Origin: a bacterium 1XD8-76
GTDB lineage: Bacteria; Bacillota; Clostridia; Lachnospirales; Lachnospiraceae
NCBI GenBank assembly: GCA_003611955.1
Contig: RAZE01000001.1
Span: 496,001 to 560,000 of the forward strand
Length of the DNA stretch: 64,000 bases
Reading direction: 5' to 3'
The position numbers were made by a program, and so were the translations under genes. Of the stretch, positions 43,163-52,332 are shown one piece after another. The notes under the pieces were generated by a model. That model did no database searches, was not told where the DNA came from, and worked only from the letters and a program-made list of their open reading frames with translations. Position 1 is the first letter of the stretch. The number at the start of each line of letters is the position of its first letter.

Positions 43163-44445
43163 ATGTCAATTACATCCATAGAATATTTGCAAAGCCTTGT
43201 ACGGGAACTTGTAAAACTACCGACCGAAACGGAATGGGTGGAGTTTAAATGTAATAATAAGGAGCCGCAGTTGATAGGAGATATATCTCAGCATTGAGCA
43301 ATTCAGCCACATTGTGCGGCAGGACAAAGGGATATCTTGTTTGGGGAATTCAGAATGATACACATGAAATAATCGGTACAGAGTTTCAATACCGGAAAAT
43401 GAAAAAGGGGAATGAAGAGCTGGAAGCATGGCTTTCACGTATGGTTTCACCACGAATCAATTTTAAATTTTATGAAATTCCTATGGATGGGAAAAATGTT
43501 GTAATGATTGAAATTCCTTGTGCCGAGAAACAACCGGTTCAGTTTGCAGGAGTGGAATATATTCGAGTTGGTACAAATAAGAAAAATTTGAAAGAATATC
43601 CGGATAAGGAAAGAGAATTATGGCAGACGTTTGATACGACACCGTATGAGCTTCGCATGGCAAAAATTAATGTTATGGAAGATGAATTGGTTGTTTTATT
43701 GGATTATCCCAAGTACTACGATAAGATGGAAATGCCGATTCCGCGAAACAGGGAAAAAGAATTTTCGGGCGGTTATGCTTTTGTGCATGAGGATATTGTT
43801 CAATATATTATGACAATTATTCTACAGGAAGAAGTGATAGTGGAAGCAACAAGGAAGTCTGTTATTAGTTTTCCAGAAATAGCAATTTGTGAATTATTGG
43901 CGAATGCTATGATTCATCAGGACCTGCAACAACGTGGTACGAATCCTATGGTGGAAGTATTCAAAAATAGAATAGAGTTTTCCGATGCGGGCGCTCCGCT
44001 GGTAGCGATAGACCGTATTGTAGATACGGTTCCAGTATCTCGAAATGAGAACATTGCTGGATTTATGCATAAATGTGGTATCTGTGAGGAACGAGGCAGC
44101 GGATATGACAAGATTATAGAGGCTACTGCAAAAAATGAATTGCTTGCGCCAAGAATTGAGAATCAGAATAATCAATTTATAAAAGCGGTATTGTTTGCAA
44201 AGATTCCATTTGAAATGACAACAAAGGAAGATCGTGTTCGAACTTGTTATATGCAGGCTTGTCTGGCTTATGTCAATTATGAGGCTGTCTCTAATGGTGA
44301 TATTAGGAAATTGTTTGGATTATCGGATCAAGAAATGACAAAAGCATCACGTTTAATTCAAAATACAATAGATGCAGGGCTGATTAAGGCAGTTGATCCG
44401 GAAACAGCACCGAGATATAAAAAATATATACCATACTGGGCATAA
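43163..44445 (+). pseudogene. AlbA_2 (Schlafen-like) ATP-binding protein, frameshifted
   Basis: Coding begins at ATG 43163 after AGAGGTGA and reads EWVEFKCNNKEPQLIGD, then hits a TGA at about 43295. The continuation in another frame, from the GCATTGAGC region near 43291, gives ALSNSATLCGRTKGYLVWGI and 370 further residues. A single missing base near 43280 (GGAGATATATC where GGAGAATATATC is expected) explains the break. The domains are AlbA_2 (EWVEFK, RTKGYLVWGI), a HATPase-like/RecG-associated region (ELLANAMIHQD, EERGSGYDKIIE) and a C-terminal winged-helix. Such proteins are often transcriptional regulators or defence-related. It is unusually A/T-rich compared with genes before 42.9 kb. Confidence 0.8.
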
Positions 44446-44507
44446 TTTAACTTTCGCTAACTTTCATGGTGACCAAAATGTTATGTAACCGCTAAATAAT
44501 AATGCGG

Positions 44508-44756
44508 TCAGATATAAAAATCATCCCAACCCTTTGCGAGTTGATCGTCTGTCATCTCTTTTGTCAGCCGATGCTTCAGAAGAAATTTCAGATATCCGTA
44601 AATGTTCAGATCATGTGCTTTTGCTATCTCAACCATGGTATATACTACAGCACTGGCATTTGCTTCGTGAATATTCCGATGCGGCGGGGTTCTTCCGCAA
44701 TTATCCGTTATCAGACCTCTTTTAAATACATCAGTTTCGCAGCTAACAAAGATATA
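44508..44756 (-). pseudogene. IS66-family transposase C-terminal remnant
   Basis: Read on the minus strand, this stretch gives an open frame ending in a TGA at 44508, with EANASAVVYTMVEIAKAHDL and YGYLKFLLKHRLTKEMTDDQ. This resembles the C-terminal tail of IS66 TnpC transposases (ASAxxYSxxETAKAxxLNxYxYLxxLL). The rest of the transposase is absent. It lies between the frameshifted AlbA_2 gene and the glutamate synthase operon. It is a decayed trace, not an active element. Confidence 0.65.
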
Positions 44757-44790
44757 TTACAGCGCCCATACATGGACTTTTTTACCATTT

Positions 44791-45513
44791 TTAATTTGCT
44801 ACATACATTTGTTTATAAGGGTTTTTGCTGTCCGGTGTGATGACAGTGAAGGAGGTGGATAATATTTCATCCATATCGCATCCAAAGTCAGAGCAGTATT
44901 CGGACAGATAATCACGGATTTCAGCTATATCCTCAATGGTTGCGGGTCTGGCTGTAACCTGTGCAGGAAATTTTATATTTCTGCAATCACCACGAAGAAA
45001 CATTTTTCCGCCATGCATACCTGTGCAGGGAAAGTTACCGACAATATGACTTCCATCAGAACCTGTGCCGAGCACAATGATAATGCCGCCTGCCTGATAT
45101 TCGCCTAAAAAGCTTCCGGCACAACCGCCGATAATCATGACAGGGATCTTTTCTTTATATGCTTTCATATGAATTCCGGCACGATAACCTGCATTTCCAC
45201 GGACATATATTTTGCCGCCGCGCATGGCATATCCAGCCGCATCGCCGATGTTGCCGTGAATCAGGATTTTTCCTTCGTTCATGGTATCACCCACCGCATC
45301 CTGTGCATTGGCATTTACAGTAATGAAGGCGTTGTTTAAATAAGCACCCAGTGCATTGCCGGGAATTCCATTGATTGTGAGAGTTTTGTCCGACATGCCG
45401 GCGGCAACGAAACGCTGTCCGCAGCATCCGTCAATGGTACAATCTTCATTAGTCTGACGTAATTTCTCATTTAAAGTTCTGTAATCTAAATCTGTAGCAT
45501 CAATCCATTTCAT
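44791..45513 (-). CDS. Glutamate synthase alpha-subunit GXGXG domain protein
   Basis: A 240-residue right-handed beta-helix protein equal to the C-terminal (GXGXG) domain of GltB. Repeated Gly-rich turns are visible (GSFLGEYQAGGIIIVLG, GAYLNNAFITVNANAQDAVG, GDAAGYAMRGGKIYVRGNAG). In archaeal-type glutamate synthases this domain is encoded separately and packs against the FMN domain. It is the last of three co-transcribed minus-strand genes, 15 bases after the FMN-domain gene. It should help hold the ammonia tunnel together. Confidence 0.9.
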   Translation of the reverse strand: MKWIDATDLDYRTLNEKLRQTNEDCTIDGCCGQRFVAAGMSDKTLTINGIPGNALGAYLNNAFITVNANAQDAVGDTMNEGKILIHGNIGDAAGYAMRGGKIYVRGNAGYRAGIHMKAYKEKIPVMIIGGCAGSFLGEYQAGGIIIVLGTGSDGSHIVGNFPCTGMHGGKMFLRGDCRNIKFPAQVTARPATIEDIAEIRDYLSEYCSDFGCDMDEILSTSFTVITPDSKNPYKQMYVAN

Positions 45514-45528
45514 TTTACGATACCTCTC

Positions 45529-47034
45529 TTATTCGCCGGCATAAGAGATGCCGAGAATTTCAAGTTCCTTTTCGTTTAATCCGATGCCGCGCAGCATCAG
45601 GCGATTTCCTCGCAAGGCCTCAATAGAATTAATTCCCATCCCGCCCATAAGCTCTTTTATTTCGTGTTTCCATGCAGTCATCAGGTTTATCAGACGTTCA
45701 CTTCCGATTTCGGGATGCAGTCTCGTTACAAGATCAGGGCGTTGGGTTGCGATACCCCAGTTACATTTACCGCTCTGGCAGGTTCGGCAGAGATGACAGC
45801 CCATAGCGAGCAGCGCAGCGGTAGCTATATAGCAGGCATCCGCACCCAGGGCAATGGCTTTTACAACATCGGCTGCACTTCGGATACTTCCGCCGACTAC
45901 GAGAGATATATTATTGCGGATCCCTTCGTCTCTAAGTCTTTGGTCAACAGCGGCTAATGCCAGTTCAATCGGAATACCAACATTGTCACGAATTCTGGTA
46001 GGAGCAGCGCCAGTACCGCCGCGGAAGCCATCAATGGCGATAATGTCCGCACCGCTTCTCGCAATACCGCTTGCGATGGCCGCAATATTGTGAACAGCAG
46101 CAACCTTTACAATGATTGGCTTTTTGTACTCAGTAGCTTCTTTTAAGGAGAAAACAAGCTGCCGCAAATCCTCAATGGAATAAATATCATGGTGCGGAGC
46201 AGGAGAGATGGCATCGGTACCTTCCGGTATCATTCTGGTGCGGGACACATCACCAACAATTTTTGCACCAGGCAGATGACCGCCAATACCGGGCTTTGCA
46301 CCCTGTCCCATTTTAATTTCAATCGCAGATCCGGCATTCAAATATTCTTCATGTACGCCGAAACGTCCGGAAGCCACCTGAACGATGGTGTTTTCACCAT
46401 AACAATAAAAATCTTCATGCAGTCCGCCTTCACCGGTGTTATATAAGATCCCTAATTCCGTAGCAGCTAAAGCCAAAGATTTATGAGCATTATAGCTGAT
46501 GGAACCGTAACTCATTGCGGAAAACATAACAGGCATGGAAAGTTTTAATTGAGGTGGCAGTTCACACTTCAATTTGCCATCCTCCGTGCGTTGTATCTTC
46601 TGAGGTTTTTTACCGAGATAGACTCTGGTTTCCATCGGCTCACGTAAAGGGTCAATAGAAGGGTTTGTCACCTGTGATGCATTGATTAAAATTTTGTCCC
46701 AATATACAGGAAGAGGTTTGGGATTCCCCATGGAAGATAAAAGGACGCCGCCGCTGTTTGCCTGCTTATAAATCTCTTTGATCGTATCGTTTTGCCAGTT
46801 TGCGTTTTCGCGTAATGTGCAATTACTCTTTACGATTTTTAAGGCTCTGGCAGGACAGAGAGAAACACAGCGCTGGCAGTTTACGCACCTGGTTTCGTCG
46901 CATTTCATGATATGATGTTCCTCGTCAAATTGATGTACTTCGTTAGCGCATTGCCGTTCACAGACTCTGCAGGCGGTACATTTACTCTCATTTCTGATAA
47001 CCTCAAATTCAGGATAGATAAATTCAACGCTCAT
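45529..47034 (-). CDS. Glutamate synthase FMN domain protein with N-terminal ferredoxin domain
   Basis: A 501-residue archaeal-type GltB core. Two 4Fe-4S clusters are predicted from Cys19/22/25/29 and Cys50/53/56/60. The FMN-binding TIM barrel follows, with SYGSISYNAHKSLALA, GQGAKPGIGGHLPGAKI, VKVAAVHNIAAIASGI and GFRGGTGAAPTRIRD, plus a CHLCRTCQSGKCNWGIATQ iron-sulfur loop. It converts 2-oxoglutarate and ammonia, released by the glutaminase subunit, into glutamate. The ferredoxin domain suggests direct electron entry without GltD. It overlaps the GATase gene stop by one base, showing translational coupling. Confidence 0.92.
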   Translation of the reverse strand: MSVEFIYPEFEVIRNESKCTACRVCERQCANEVHQFDEEHHIMKCDETRCVNCQRCVSLCPARALKIVKSNCTLRENANWQNDTIKEIYKQANSGGVLLSSMGNPKPLPVYWDKILINASQVTNPSIDPLREPMETRVYLGKKPQKIQRTEDGKLKCELPPQLKLSMPVMFSAMSYGSISYNAHKSLALAATELGILYNTGEGGLHEDFYCYGENTIVQVASGRFGVHEEYLNAGSAIEIKMGQGAKPGIGGHLPGAKIVGDVSRTRMIPEGTDAISPAPHHDIYSIEDLRQLVFSLKEATEYKKPIIVKVAAVHNIAAIASGIARSGADIIAIDGFRGGTGAAPTRIRDNVGIPIELALAAVDQRLRDEGIRNNISLVVGGSIRSAADVVKAIALGADACYIATAALLAMGCHLCRTCQSGKCNWGIATQRPDLVTRLHPEIGSERLINLMTAWKHEIKELMGGMGINSIEALRGNRLMLRGIGLNEKELEILGISYAGE

Positions 47035-48113
47035 TAGTATGCACCTTCCTTTACTTTCACGATTACAGGTTCGCCGCCGGCAGGAGACCAGATATTTTCA
47101 GCATTCGGTTCCATTTTGCGGATCGCAGCTTCTTCGCTGGCAATGAATACCTTGTCGCCTTTTTCTCCGACAACCATAGAACGCAGCTTCAGACGGTCGT
47201 TGAGCGCCATTAGTCCGCCATCAAAACCCAGTACGATAGAAAAAGGACCTGTTACGAGCAGGCTGGGGAACATGGTTCTAAGGTAAGCATGCAAATCTGT
47301 TTTTGCAGCAATGGTACTCCAGAAAGGAGCTGCAATTACACTTGCTGCTTCGCCCAGTGTAAGCCCCTGCACACGAAGAAGGTAGTCCATAATATATGTT
47401 ATTACTTCCGTATCCGTCTGGAGTGTACATTTATAGCCGAACATTTCTATGAATCGGCGGTTAGCGTCATAGGAAGATATTTCTCCATTATGTACAATAG
47501 AATAGTCAAGCAGCGTAAAAGGATGAGCGCCGCCCCACCAGCCGGGAGTGTTCGTTGGATAACGTCCGTGTGCTGTCCAGGAATATCCCTCATATTCTTC
47601 CAGTTTGTAAAAAACGCCCACATCTTCCGGAAAACCGACTGCCTTGAAAGTTCCCATGTTTTTGCCACTGGAAAAGACATAGGCACCGGACATCTCTGTA
47701 TTGATTTTCATAACGGTTCTTGCAACAAATTCTTTCTCATCCAACTGCATGGATGCCAACATGGATTTCAGCGGTGACACAAAATATCTCCATATGACAG
47801 GTTCATCGGTGATGGCAGGAATCTTTCGGGTAGGGATGATTTCAGACTGTACAATTTCAAATCGCTCCTTTAAGAAAGCCTCACAGTCTTTTCGTGTGGC
47901 ACGGGAATCAAAAAACATATGTAAAGCATAGAAATCCTTATATTCAGCATAAATGCCATAAGCTGCAAAGCCGCCCCCCAGTCCGTTAGAGCGATCGTGC
48001 ATGGGTTTCATGGAATTGATAATCATTTCACCGGACATCTTATTTCCTTCTTTGGAGATCACGGCGGCAACAGCACATCCGGAAGGGATTCGGACCTGAC
48101 CTTCCATTTTCAT
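47034..48113 (-). CDS. Class II glutamine amidotransferase subunit of glutamate synthase
   Basis: A 359-residue Ntn-hydrolase glutaminase domain protein, the first gene of the split glutamate synthase operon. It would hydrolyse glutamine and pass ammonia to the FMN subunit. Family landmarks are GWWGGAHPF, DYSIVHNGEISSYDANRR, TDTEVITYI and the C-terminal IASEEAAIRKM. The catalytic Cys would be Cys13 in SGCAVAAVI, so N-terminal trimming is needed, as in other GOGAT proteins. The start at 48113 follows AGGAAGGT; an earlier ATG at 48149 lies inside the leader hairpin arm. It is preceded by a terminator-like leader and a consensus promoter. Confidence 0.9.
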   Translation of the reverse strand: MKMEGQVRIPSGCAVAAVISKEGNKMSGEMIINSMKPMHDRSNGLGGGFAAYGIYAEYKDFYALHMFFDSRATRKDCEAFLKERFEIVQSEIIPTRKIPAITDEPVIWRYFVSPLKSMLASMQLDEKEFVARTVMKINTEMSGAYVFSSGKNMGTFKAVGFPEDVGVFYKLEEYEGYSWTAHGRYPTNTPGWWGGAHPFTLLDYSIVHNGEISSYDANRRFIEMFGYKCTLQTDTEVITYIMDYLLRVQGLTLGEAASVIAAPFWSTIAAKTDLHAYLRTMFPSLLVTGPFSIVLGFDGGLMALNDRLKLRSMVVGEKGDKVFIASEEAAIRKMEPNAENIWSPAGGEPVIVKVKEGAY

Positions 48114-48138
48114 ATGTCTTACCTTCCTTTCGGGATAA

Positions 48139-48204
48139 TAAAAAAGCAAAGGTGCTCATTTCATGGGTAGATAAGTATCTACTCAAAAAATGAACACCTT
48201 TGCT
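48139..48204 (-). promoter_or_regulatory. Terminator-like leader of glutamate synthase operon
   Basis: Read on the minus strand, AGCAAAGGTGTTCATTT (48204-48188) pairs with AAATGAGCACCTTTGCT (48161-48145) with one mismatch; a run of Ts (48145-48140) follows. The apical part holds GTAGATA/TATCTAC (48182-48176/48173-48167). It lies immediately downstream of the promoter at 48216-48244 and before the GATase gene, so transcription must read through it. It resembles the leader of the glutamine synthetase gene in position and in the AAAGG(C/T)GT arm. Confidence 0.7.
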
Positions 48205-48215
48205 CATTTGCATTA

Positions 48216-48244
48216 TTTATACTCCTAATGAAACTTTTTGTCAA
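48216..48244 (-). promoter_or_regulatory. Consensus promoter of glutamate synthase operon
   Basis: On the minus strand TTGACA (48244-48239) and TATAAA (48221-48216) are separated by exactly 17 bp, pointing to the GATase gene. Confidence 0.8.
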
Positions 48245-48280
48245 TAATTATTTTGGATAAATTTGTGTGAGAAAAATTGC

Positions 48281-48309
48281 TTGACAAATAAATATGTTAG
48301 TTCTATAAT
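48281..48309 (+). promoter_or_regulatory. Perfect consensus promoter of T-box-trpB unit
   Basis: TTGACA (48281-48286) and TATAAT (48304-48309) are separated by 17 bp. It diverges from the glutamate synthase promoter with about 36 bp between the two -35 elements. Confidence 0.88.
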
Positions 48310-48315
48310 TCGATT

Positions 48316-48634
48316 TAATCGCATATAGTTTATCAAACCGTTGAAGCGGAGATAACGGCAATGATGCCTTTACAGAGAGCCTGTGGTGCTGAGAGTCAGG
48401 TGAGAAACAAGTTGTCAAATGGACCGCTGAGGGCGCAGTCAAAAGTGTAGATGATTTTACACCCAGTATTCTGTGACGTGCTGGCATACGTCAGTTGCCG
48501 GGGATATGTTGGTATCCTGCCAAGTGTACAGCGTCATCGCTGTAAAGCAAGGTGGCACCGCGGATAATGTTTACTTTTATTGAGTATCGTATTCGTCCTT
48601 GACAGATAGTATATTTCTGTCAAGGACGTTTTTT
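48316..48634 (+). promoter_or_regulatory. Tryptophan T-box riboswitch
   Basis: The leader contains a Stem I-like region with an AGAGAG bulge (about 48374-48379) and a specifier loop where TGG (48420-48422, Trp) is followed by A. The T-box sequence AAGGTGGCACCGCGG is at 48549-48563. An intrinsic terminator follows: arms CGTCCTTGACAGA (48594-48606) and TCTGTCAAGGACG (48616-48628) with TTTTTT (48629-48634). Uncharged tRNA-Trp should stabilise the antiterminator and allow trpB transcription. Confidence 0.9.
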
Positions 48635-48655
48635 GTGGTTTAAGGAGGAAAATAT

Positions 48656-48730
48656 ATGTTGTTGACAAAATCCTGGTGGCGCTTTGCGCGCCGAACAGAA
48701 ATTTCAAAAAGAAGAAATGTATACAAATAA
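48656..48730 (+). CDS. Putative leader peptide with tandem Trp codons
   Basis: Just after the T-box terminator, TAAGGAGGAAAATAT leads to an ATG and a 24-codon [13 protein letters not shown] onward. Codons 7 and 8 (48674-48679) are consecutive TGG codons; a GC-rich hairpin GGCGC/GCGCC (48678-48682/48688-48692) begins at the second of them. The frame ends before the trpB ribosome site at 48747. Leader peptides with Trp runs after a T-box are known for the Bacillus rtpA operon, so this may be a second Trp-starvation sensor. It could alternatively be the remaining start of a deleted first operon gene. Confidence 0.5.
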   Translation: MLLTKSWWRFARRTEISKRRNVYK

Positions 48731-48756
48731 AAATGCAATTAGATTTGGAGGAAATC

Positions 48757-49977
48757 ATGATGAAATTTAATGACATTGAATTCAGTACCTATTTTAAGAA
48801 CTATCCGGATACAAATGGCTATTTTGGTAAATATGGCGGTTCCTATATTCCGCCTGAATTGCAGACGGCAATGAACGAAATAAATGAGGCATACCAGACG
48901 ATCTGTAAGTCATCGAAGTTTATTAATGAGCTTCGCCGCATTAGAAAAGAGTTTCAGGGAAGACCGACGCCTATTTCACATCTGGAAAGACTTTCGAATA
49001 AGTTGGGTAATGTCCAGCTCTATGTTAAGCGTGAGGATTTGAATCACACCGGTGCGCACAAACTTAATCATTGTATGGGAGAGGTATTGTTGGCTAAATA
49101 TATGGGAAAGAAGAAGGTAATTGCTGAAACCGGAGCAGGCCAGCATGGAGTTGCACTTGCGACTGCGGCAGCATACTTTGGATTGGAATGTGATATTTAT
49201 ATGGGAGCTGTAGATATTAAAAAGCAGGCCCCCAATGTTGCCAGGATGAAAATACTTGGAGCCAGAGTAATTGAAGTTACCGATGGGCTGCAAACTTTGA
49301 AAGAAGCAGTTGATGCGGCGTTTATGGCGTATTGCAAAGAGTATAAAGAGGCGATTTATTGCATAGGTTCTGTTGTTGGACCACATCCGTTTCCTATGAT
49401 GGTTAGAGATTTTCAGAGTGTAGTAGGAATTGAAGCGAGAGAACAGTTTATGGAGATGACAGGAGAACTTCCGGATGCAATTGTTGCATGTGTAGGCGGC
49501 GGTTCCAATGCGATGGGACTTTTCTCAGGATTCCTGAATGATCCTGTTGATATTTATGGAGTGGAACCATTGGGGCGTGGCACTGCTCCCGGCGACCATG
49601 CAGCAAGCCTGGCTTATGGTGAAGAAGGTATTATGCATGGATTTAACAGTATTATGTTAAAGGATGAAAAAGGAGAACCTGCTCCGGTATATTCAGTTGC
49701 CAGTGGTTTGGATTATCCATCTTCCGGTCCGGAGCATGCATTCTTACATGATCTTGGCAGGGTGAAGTATGATGTGGTTGCTGATGATGAAACGATCGAT
49801 GCATTTTTTGAGCTTTCCAGGATGGAAGGAATTATTCCGGCTGTTGAAAGTTCTCATGCGGTTGCTTATGGTATGAAACTTGCAAAACAGATGGGTAAAG
49901 GGTCAATATTAATCAACTTATCCGGTAGAGGTGATAAGGACATGGATTATATTATTGAAAAATATGGTGTGCGATAA
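48757..49977 (+). CDS. trpB: Tryptophan synthase beta chain, stand-alone
   Basis: A 406-residue PLP enzyme that condenses indole and serine to tryptophan. Landmarks are [21 protein letters not shown] with catalytic Lys102, [14 protein letters not shown], the phosphate loop GGGSNAMG and SGRGDKDMD at the C-terminus; all active residues seem present. It is of the main TrpB1 type that normally pairs with TrpA, yet no trpA or other trp gene is nearby. It may salvage external indole. Two adjacent ATGs (48757, 48760) follow GGAGGAAATC; either start fits. It is controlled by the upstream tryptophan T-box. Confidence 0.93.
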   Translation: MMKFNDIEFSTYFKNYPDTNGYFGKYGGSYIPPELQTAMNEINEAYQTICKSSKFINELRRIRKEFQGRPTPISHLERLSNKLGNVQLYVKREDLNHTGAHKLNHCMGEVLLAKYMGKKKVIAETGAGQHGVALATAAAYFGLECDIYMGAVDIKKQAPNVARMKILGARVIEVTDGLQTLKEAVDAAFMAYCKEYKEAIYCIGSVVGPHPFPMMVRDFQSVVGIEAREQFMEMTGELPDAIVACVGGGSNAMGLFSGFLNDPVDIYGVEPLGRGTAPGDHAASLAYGEEGIMHGFNSIMLKDEKGEPAPVYSVASGLDYPSSGPEHAFLHDLGRVKYDVVADDETIDAFFELSRMEGIIPAVESSHAVAYGMKLAKQMGKGSILINLSGRGDKDMDYIIEKYGVR

Positions 49978-50002
49978 ACAAAAAAGAAAATGAAAAAAAT
50001 GG

Positions 50003-50031
50003 TTGACATCTTTTTTGAACGGGTGTACTAT
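50003..50031 (+). promoter_or_regulatory. Promoter of glutamine synthetase III gene
   Basis: TTGACA (50003-50008) and TACTAT (50026-50031) are separated by 17 bp, 25 bases after the trpB stop. The predicted transcript begins about ten bases before the leader hairpin. Confidence 0.75.
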
Positions 50032-50046
50032 CACAACCATAAAGGC

Positions 50047-50090
50047 AAAGGCGTCTTTAATGCATGAAGCATTAGGGACGCCTTTCTTTT
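50047..50090 (+). promoter_or_regulatory. Terminator-like leader hairpin of glutamine synthetase III gene
   Basis: AAAGGCGTCTTTAATGC (50047-50063) pairs fully (with two G-U pairs) with GCATTAGGGACGCCTTT (50069-50085), loop ATGAA, followed by CTTTT. Because a promoter lies just upstream and the glnN start is at 50125, this can be both the trpB terminator and an attenuator of glnN. Confidence 0.75.
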
Positions 50091-50124
50091 ATATAAAAGT
50101 CCATAATAACGAGGAGGAATCATT

Positions 50125-52221
50125 ATGAAAAATATTTCAGAGTATTTTGGATGTCTGGTGTTTGATGACAGAGTGATGAAAGCAAATTTGTCGGCAAAAG
50201 TATATCAATCATTGAGAAAGACCATTGATGAAGGAGCACAGCTTGATATTGGCGTGGCAAATGCAGTTGCAGCAGCGATGAAGGATTGGGCGGTTGCAAA
50301 TGGTGCTACACATTATACACACTGGTTCCAGCCCCTGACCGGAATTACAGCGGAGAAGCATGACAGTTTTATTTCTCCCTCACCGGATGGCGGAGTGATT
50401 ATGGAGTTTTCCGGCAGGGAGTTAATCCAGGGAGAACCGGATGCATCTTCTTTCCCTTCAGGGGGGTTAAGAGCCACGTTTGAAGCAAGAGGATATACTA
50501 CATGGGATCCCACATCCTATGCCTTTATGAAAGGAAAGACATTATGTATTCCTACTGCATTTTGTTCCTATGGCGGAGAAGCATTGGATAAGAAGACGCC
50601 GCTGCTTCGTTCCATGGAAGCTCTGAATAAGCAGGCACTCCGTATCCTTCATTTGTTTGGAAATGATGATGCCAAGTGCGTCCGTACATCCGTGGGTCCT
50701 GAACAGGAATATTTCCTGATTGACAAGGAAATGCATGATAAACGTCCGGATCTCCGTTTTACCGGACGTACCCTCTTTGGAGCGAAGTCCCCTAAGGGAC
50801 AGGAGATGGATGACCACTACTTCGGTGTGATTAAACCGAGGGTTGCGGCATATATGGAGGAGCTAAATGAGGAACTCTGGAAATTGGGAATTCTGGCCAA
50901 GACAGAGCATAATGAGGTTGCTCCTGCACAGCATGAGCTGGCGCCTGTTTATTCCACAACCAACATTGCAACAGACCATAACCAATTAACCATGGAAATC
51001 ATGCAGAAGGTTGCGGCAAAGCACGGGTTGGTATGCCTGCTTCATGAAAAACCGTTTGCAGGTGTAAACGGAAGCGGTAAGCATAATAACTGGTCAATGG
51101 CAACGGATGCAGGAGTGAACCTGCTTTCGCCGGGTGAAACACCTTATGAAAATGCACAGTTTTTACTGTTCTTATGTGCAGTGATCAAGGCTGTAGATGA
51201 TTATCAGGACCTGCTTCGTCTTTCCGTTGCTACGGCTGGAAATGACCATCGGCTTGGAGCGAATGAAGCACCTCCGGCAGTAGTATCTATTTTCCTTGGT
51301 GATGAATTAAATGCGGTTCTGGAAGCCATTGAGAATAATACACCTTATGCGGGAACGCAGAAGACACAAATGAAGCTTGGTGTGGATGTTTTGCCTAAGT
51401 TTAACAGGGACACAACAGATCGTAACCGCACGTCACCGTTTGCATTTACAGGAAATAAATTTGAATTCCGTATGCTTGGTTCTTCTAACAGTATTGCCTG
51501 TGCAAATATCATGCTTAATAGTGCGGTTGCTGAGAGCTTGAAGATTTATGCAGACAGACTGGAAAAAGCAGAAAATTTTGAAGATGCATTACATGAGATG
51601 ATACGCAAGACCATTAAGGACCATAAGCATATTATTTTCAACGGAAATGGCTATGATGATACATGGATTAAAGAAGCTGCAGAGAAGAGAGGACTTCTCA
51701 ATTTCCGTACTACACCGGATTGTATGCCGCATTTGCTGGATGAGAAGAATGTGAGGATGTTGACATCCCATGGAGTATTTTCAGAGGCAGAATTGAAATC
51801 CAGATGTGATATTATGCTGGAAAACTATTGTAAGACTGTTGTGATTGAAGCAAATACTATGGTGGATATGGCAAAGACGGAAATTGCACCGGCTGTAGAT
51901 GCTTATACGATGGAGCTTGCTAAGACGATTGCAGCTAAAAAAGCAATAGATGATACATTAACCTGCAGTTATGAGAGTGGTTTGGTTAAGAAATTATCTG
52001 AGCTCACAGACAGAATTGCCATTAAAACAGAGGAACTGGAGAACGCGTTGGCAGAACTGCATAATGCAGAAGGCGTTATGTTAGAAGCGAACATGATCAG
52101 AGACATTGTACTTGCTAAGATGGGTGAGTTACGACTTGCCTGTGATGAAGCAGAAACTGTAACAGCAAGGAAATATTGGCCGTTCCCGACCTATGGAGAT
52201 TTGCTGTTCAGTGTAAAATAA
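50125..52221 (+). CDS. glnN: Glutamine synthetase type III
   Basis: A 698-residue GSIII enzyme that makes glutamine from glutamate, ammonia and ATP. Family marks include the N-terminal [52 protein letters not shown], the [13 protein letters not shown] segment and a long C-terminal helical region. The length is typical for the type. It lies in a block with glutamate synthase, asparagine synthetase and CTP synthase, all ammonia or glutamine users. The ribosome site GAGGAGGAAT precedes the ATG. A promoter and terminator-like leader directly upstream suggest nitrogen-dependent antitermination. Confidence 0.95.
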   Translation: MKNISEYFGCLVFDDRVMKANLSAKVYQSLRKTIDEGAQLDIGVANAVAAAMKDWAVANGATHYTHWFQPLTGITAEKHDSFISPSPDGGVIMEFSGRELIQGEPDASSFPSGGLRATFEARGYTTWDPTSYAFMKGKTLCIPTAFCSYGGEALDKKTPLLRSMEALNKQALRILHLFGNDDAKCVRTSVGPEQEYFLIDKEMHDKRPDLRFTGRTLFGAKSPKGQEMDDHYFGVIKPRVAAYMEELNEELWKLGILAKTEHNEVAPAQHELAPVYSTTNIATDHNQLTMEIMQKVAAKHGLVCLLHEKPFAGVNGSGKHNNWSMATDAGVNLLSPGETPYENAQFLLFLCAVIKAVDDYQDLLRLSVATAGNDHRLGANEAPPAVVSIFLGDELNAVLEAIENNTPYAGTQKTQMKLGVDVLPKFNRDTTDRNRTSPFAFTGNKFEFRMLGSSNSIACANIMLNSAVAESLKIYADRLEKAENFEDALHEMIRKTIKDHKHIIFNGNGYDDTWIKEAAEKRGLLNFRTTPDCMPHLLDEKNVRMLTSHGVFSEAELKSRCDIMLENYCKTVVIEANTMVDMAKTEIAPAVDAYTMELAKTIAAKKAIDDTLTCSYESGLVKKLSELTDRIAIKTEELENALAELHNAEGVMLEANMIRDIVLAKMGELRLACDEAETVTARKYWPFPTYGDLLFSVK

Positions 52222-52233
52222 CACAGAGATAAA

Positions 52234-52293
52234 AATGTAGTAAAGGTTCGTATCGGTGAAAGAGGATTTGATGCTTTGCAGGATGTAGAGTAG
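52234..52293 (+). pseudogene. P-II nitrogen regulatory protein C-terminal tail remnant
   Basis: Right after the glnN stop an open stretch encodes NVVKVRIGERGFDALQDVE and a stop. This looks like the C-terminal tail of P-II (GlnB/GlnK) proteins, which end in VRVRTGExGxxAL-type sequence. The remainder of the gene is missing, so a deletion probably joined glnN to the end of a former glnB/glnK gene. The match is short and the call is moderate. Confidence 0.5.
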
Positions 52294-52332
52294 TAGAATG
52301 CTGAATTATTAAATTTATGGAGGTACATTCCT

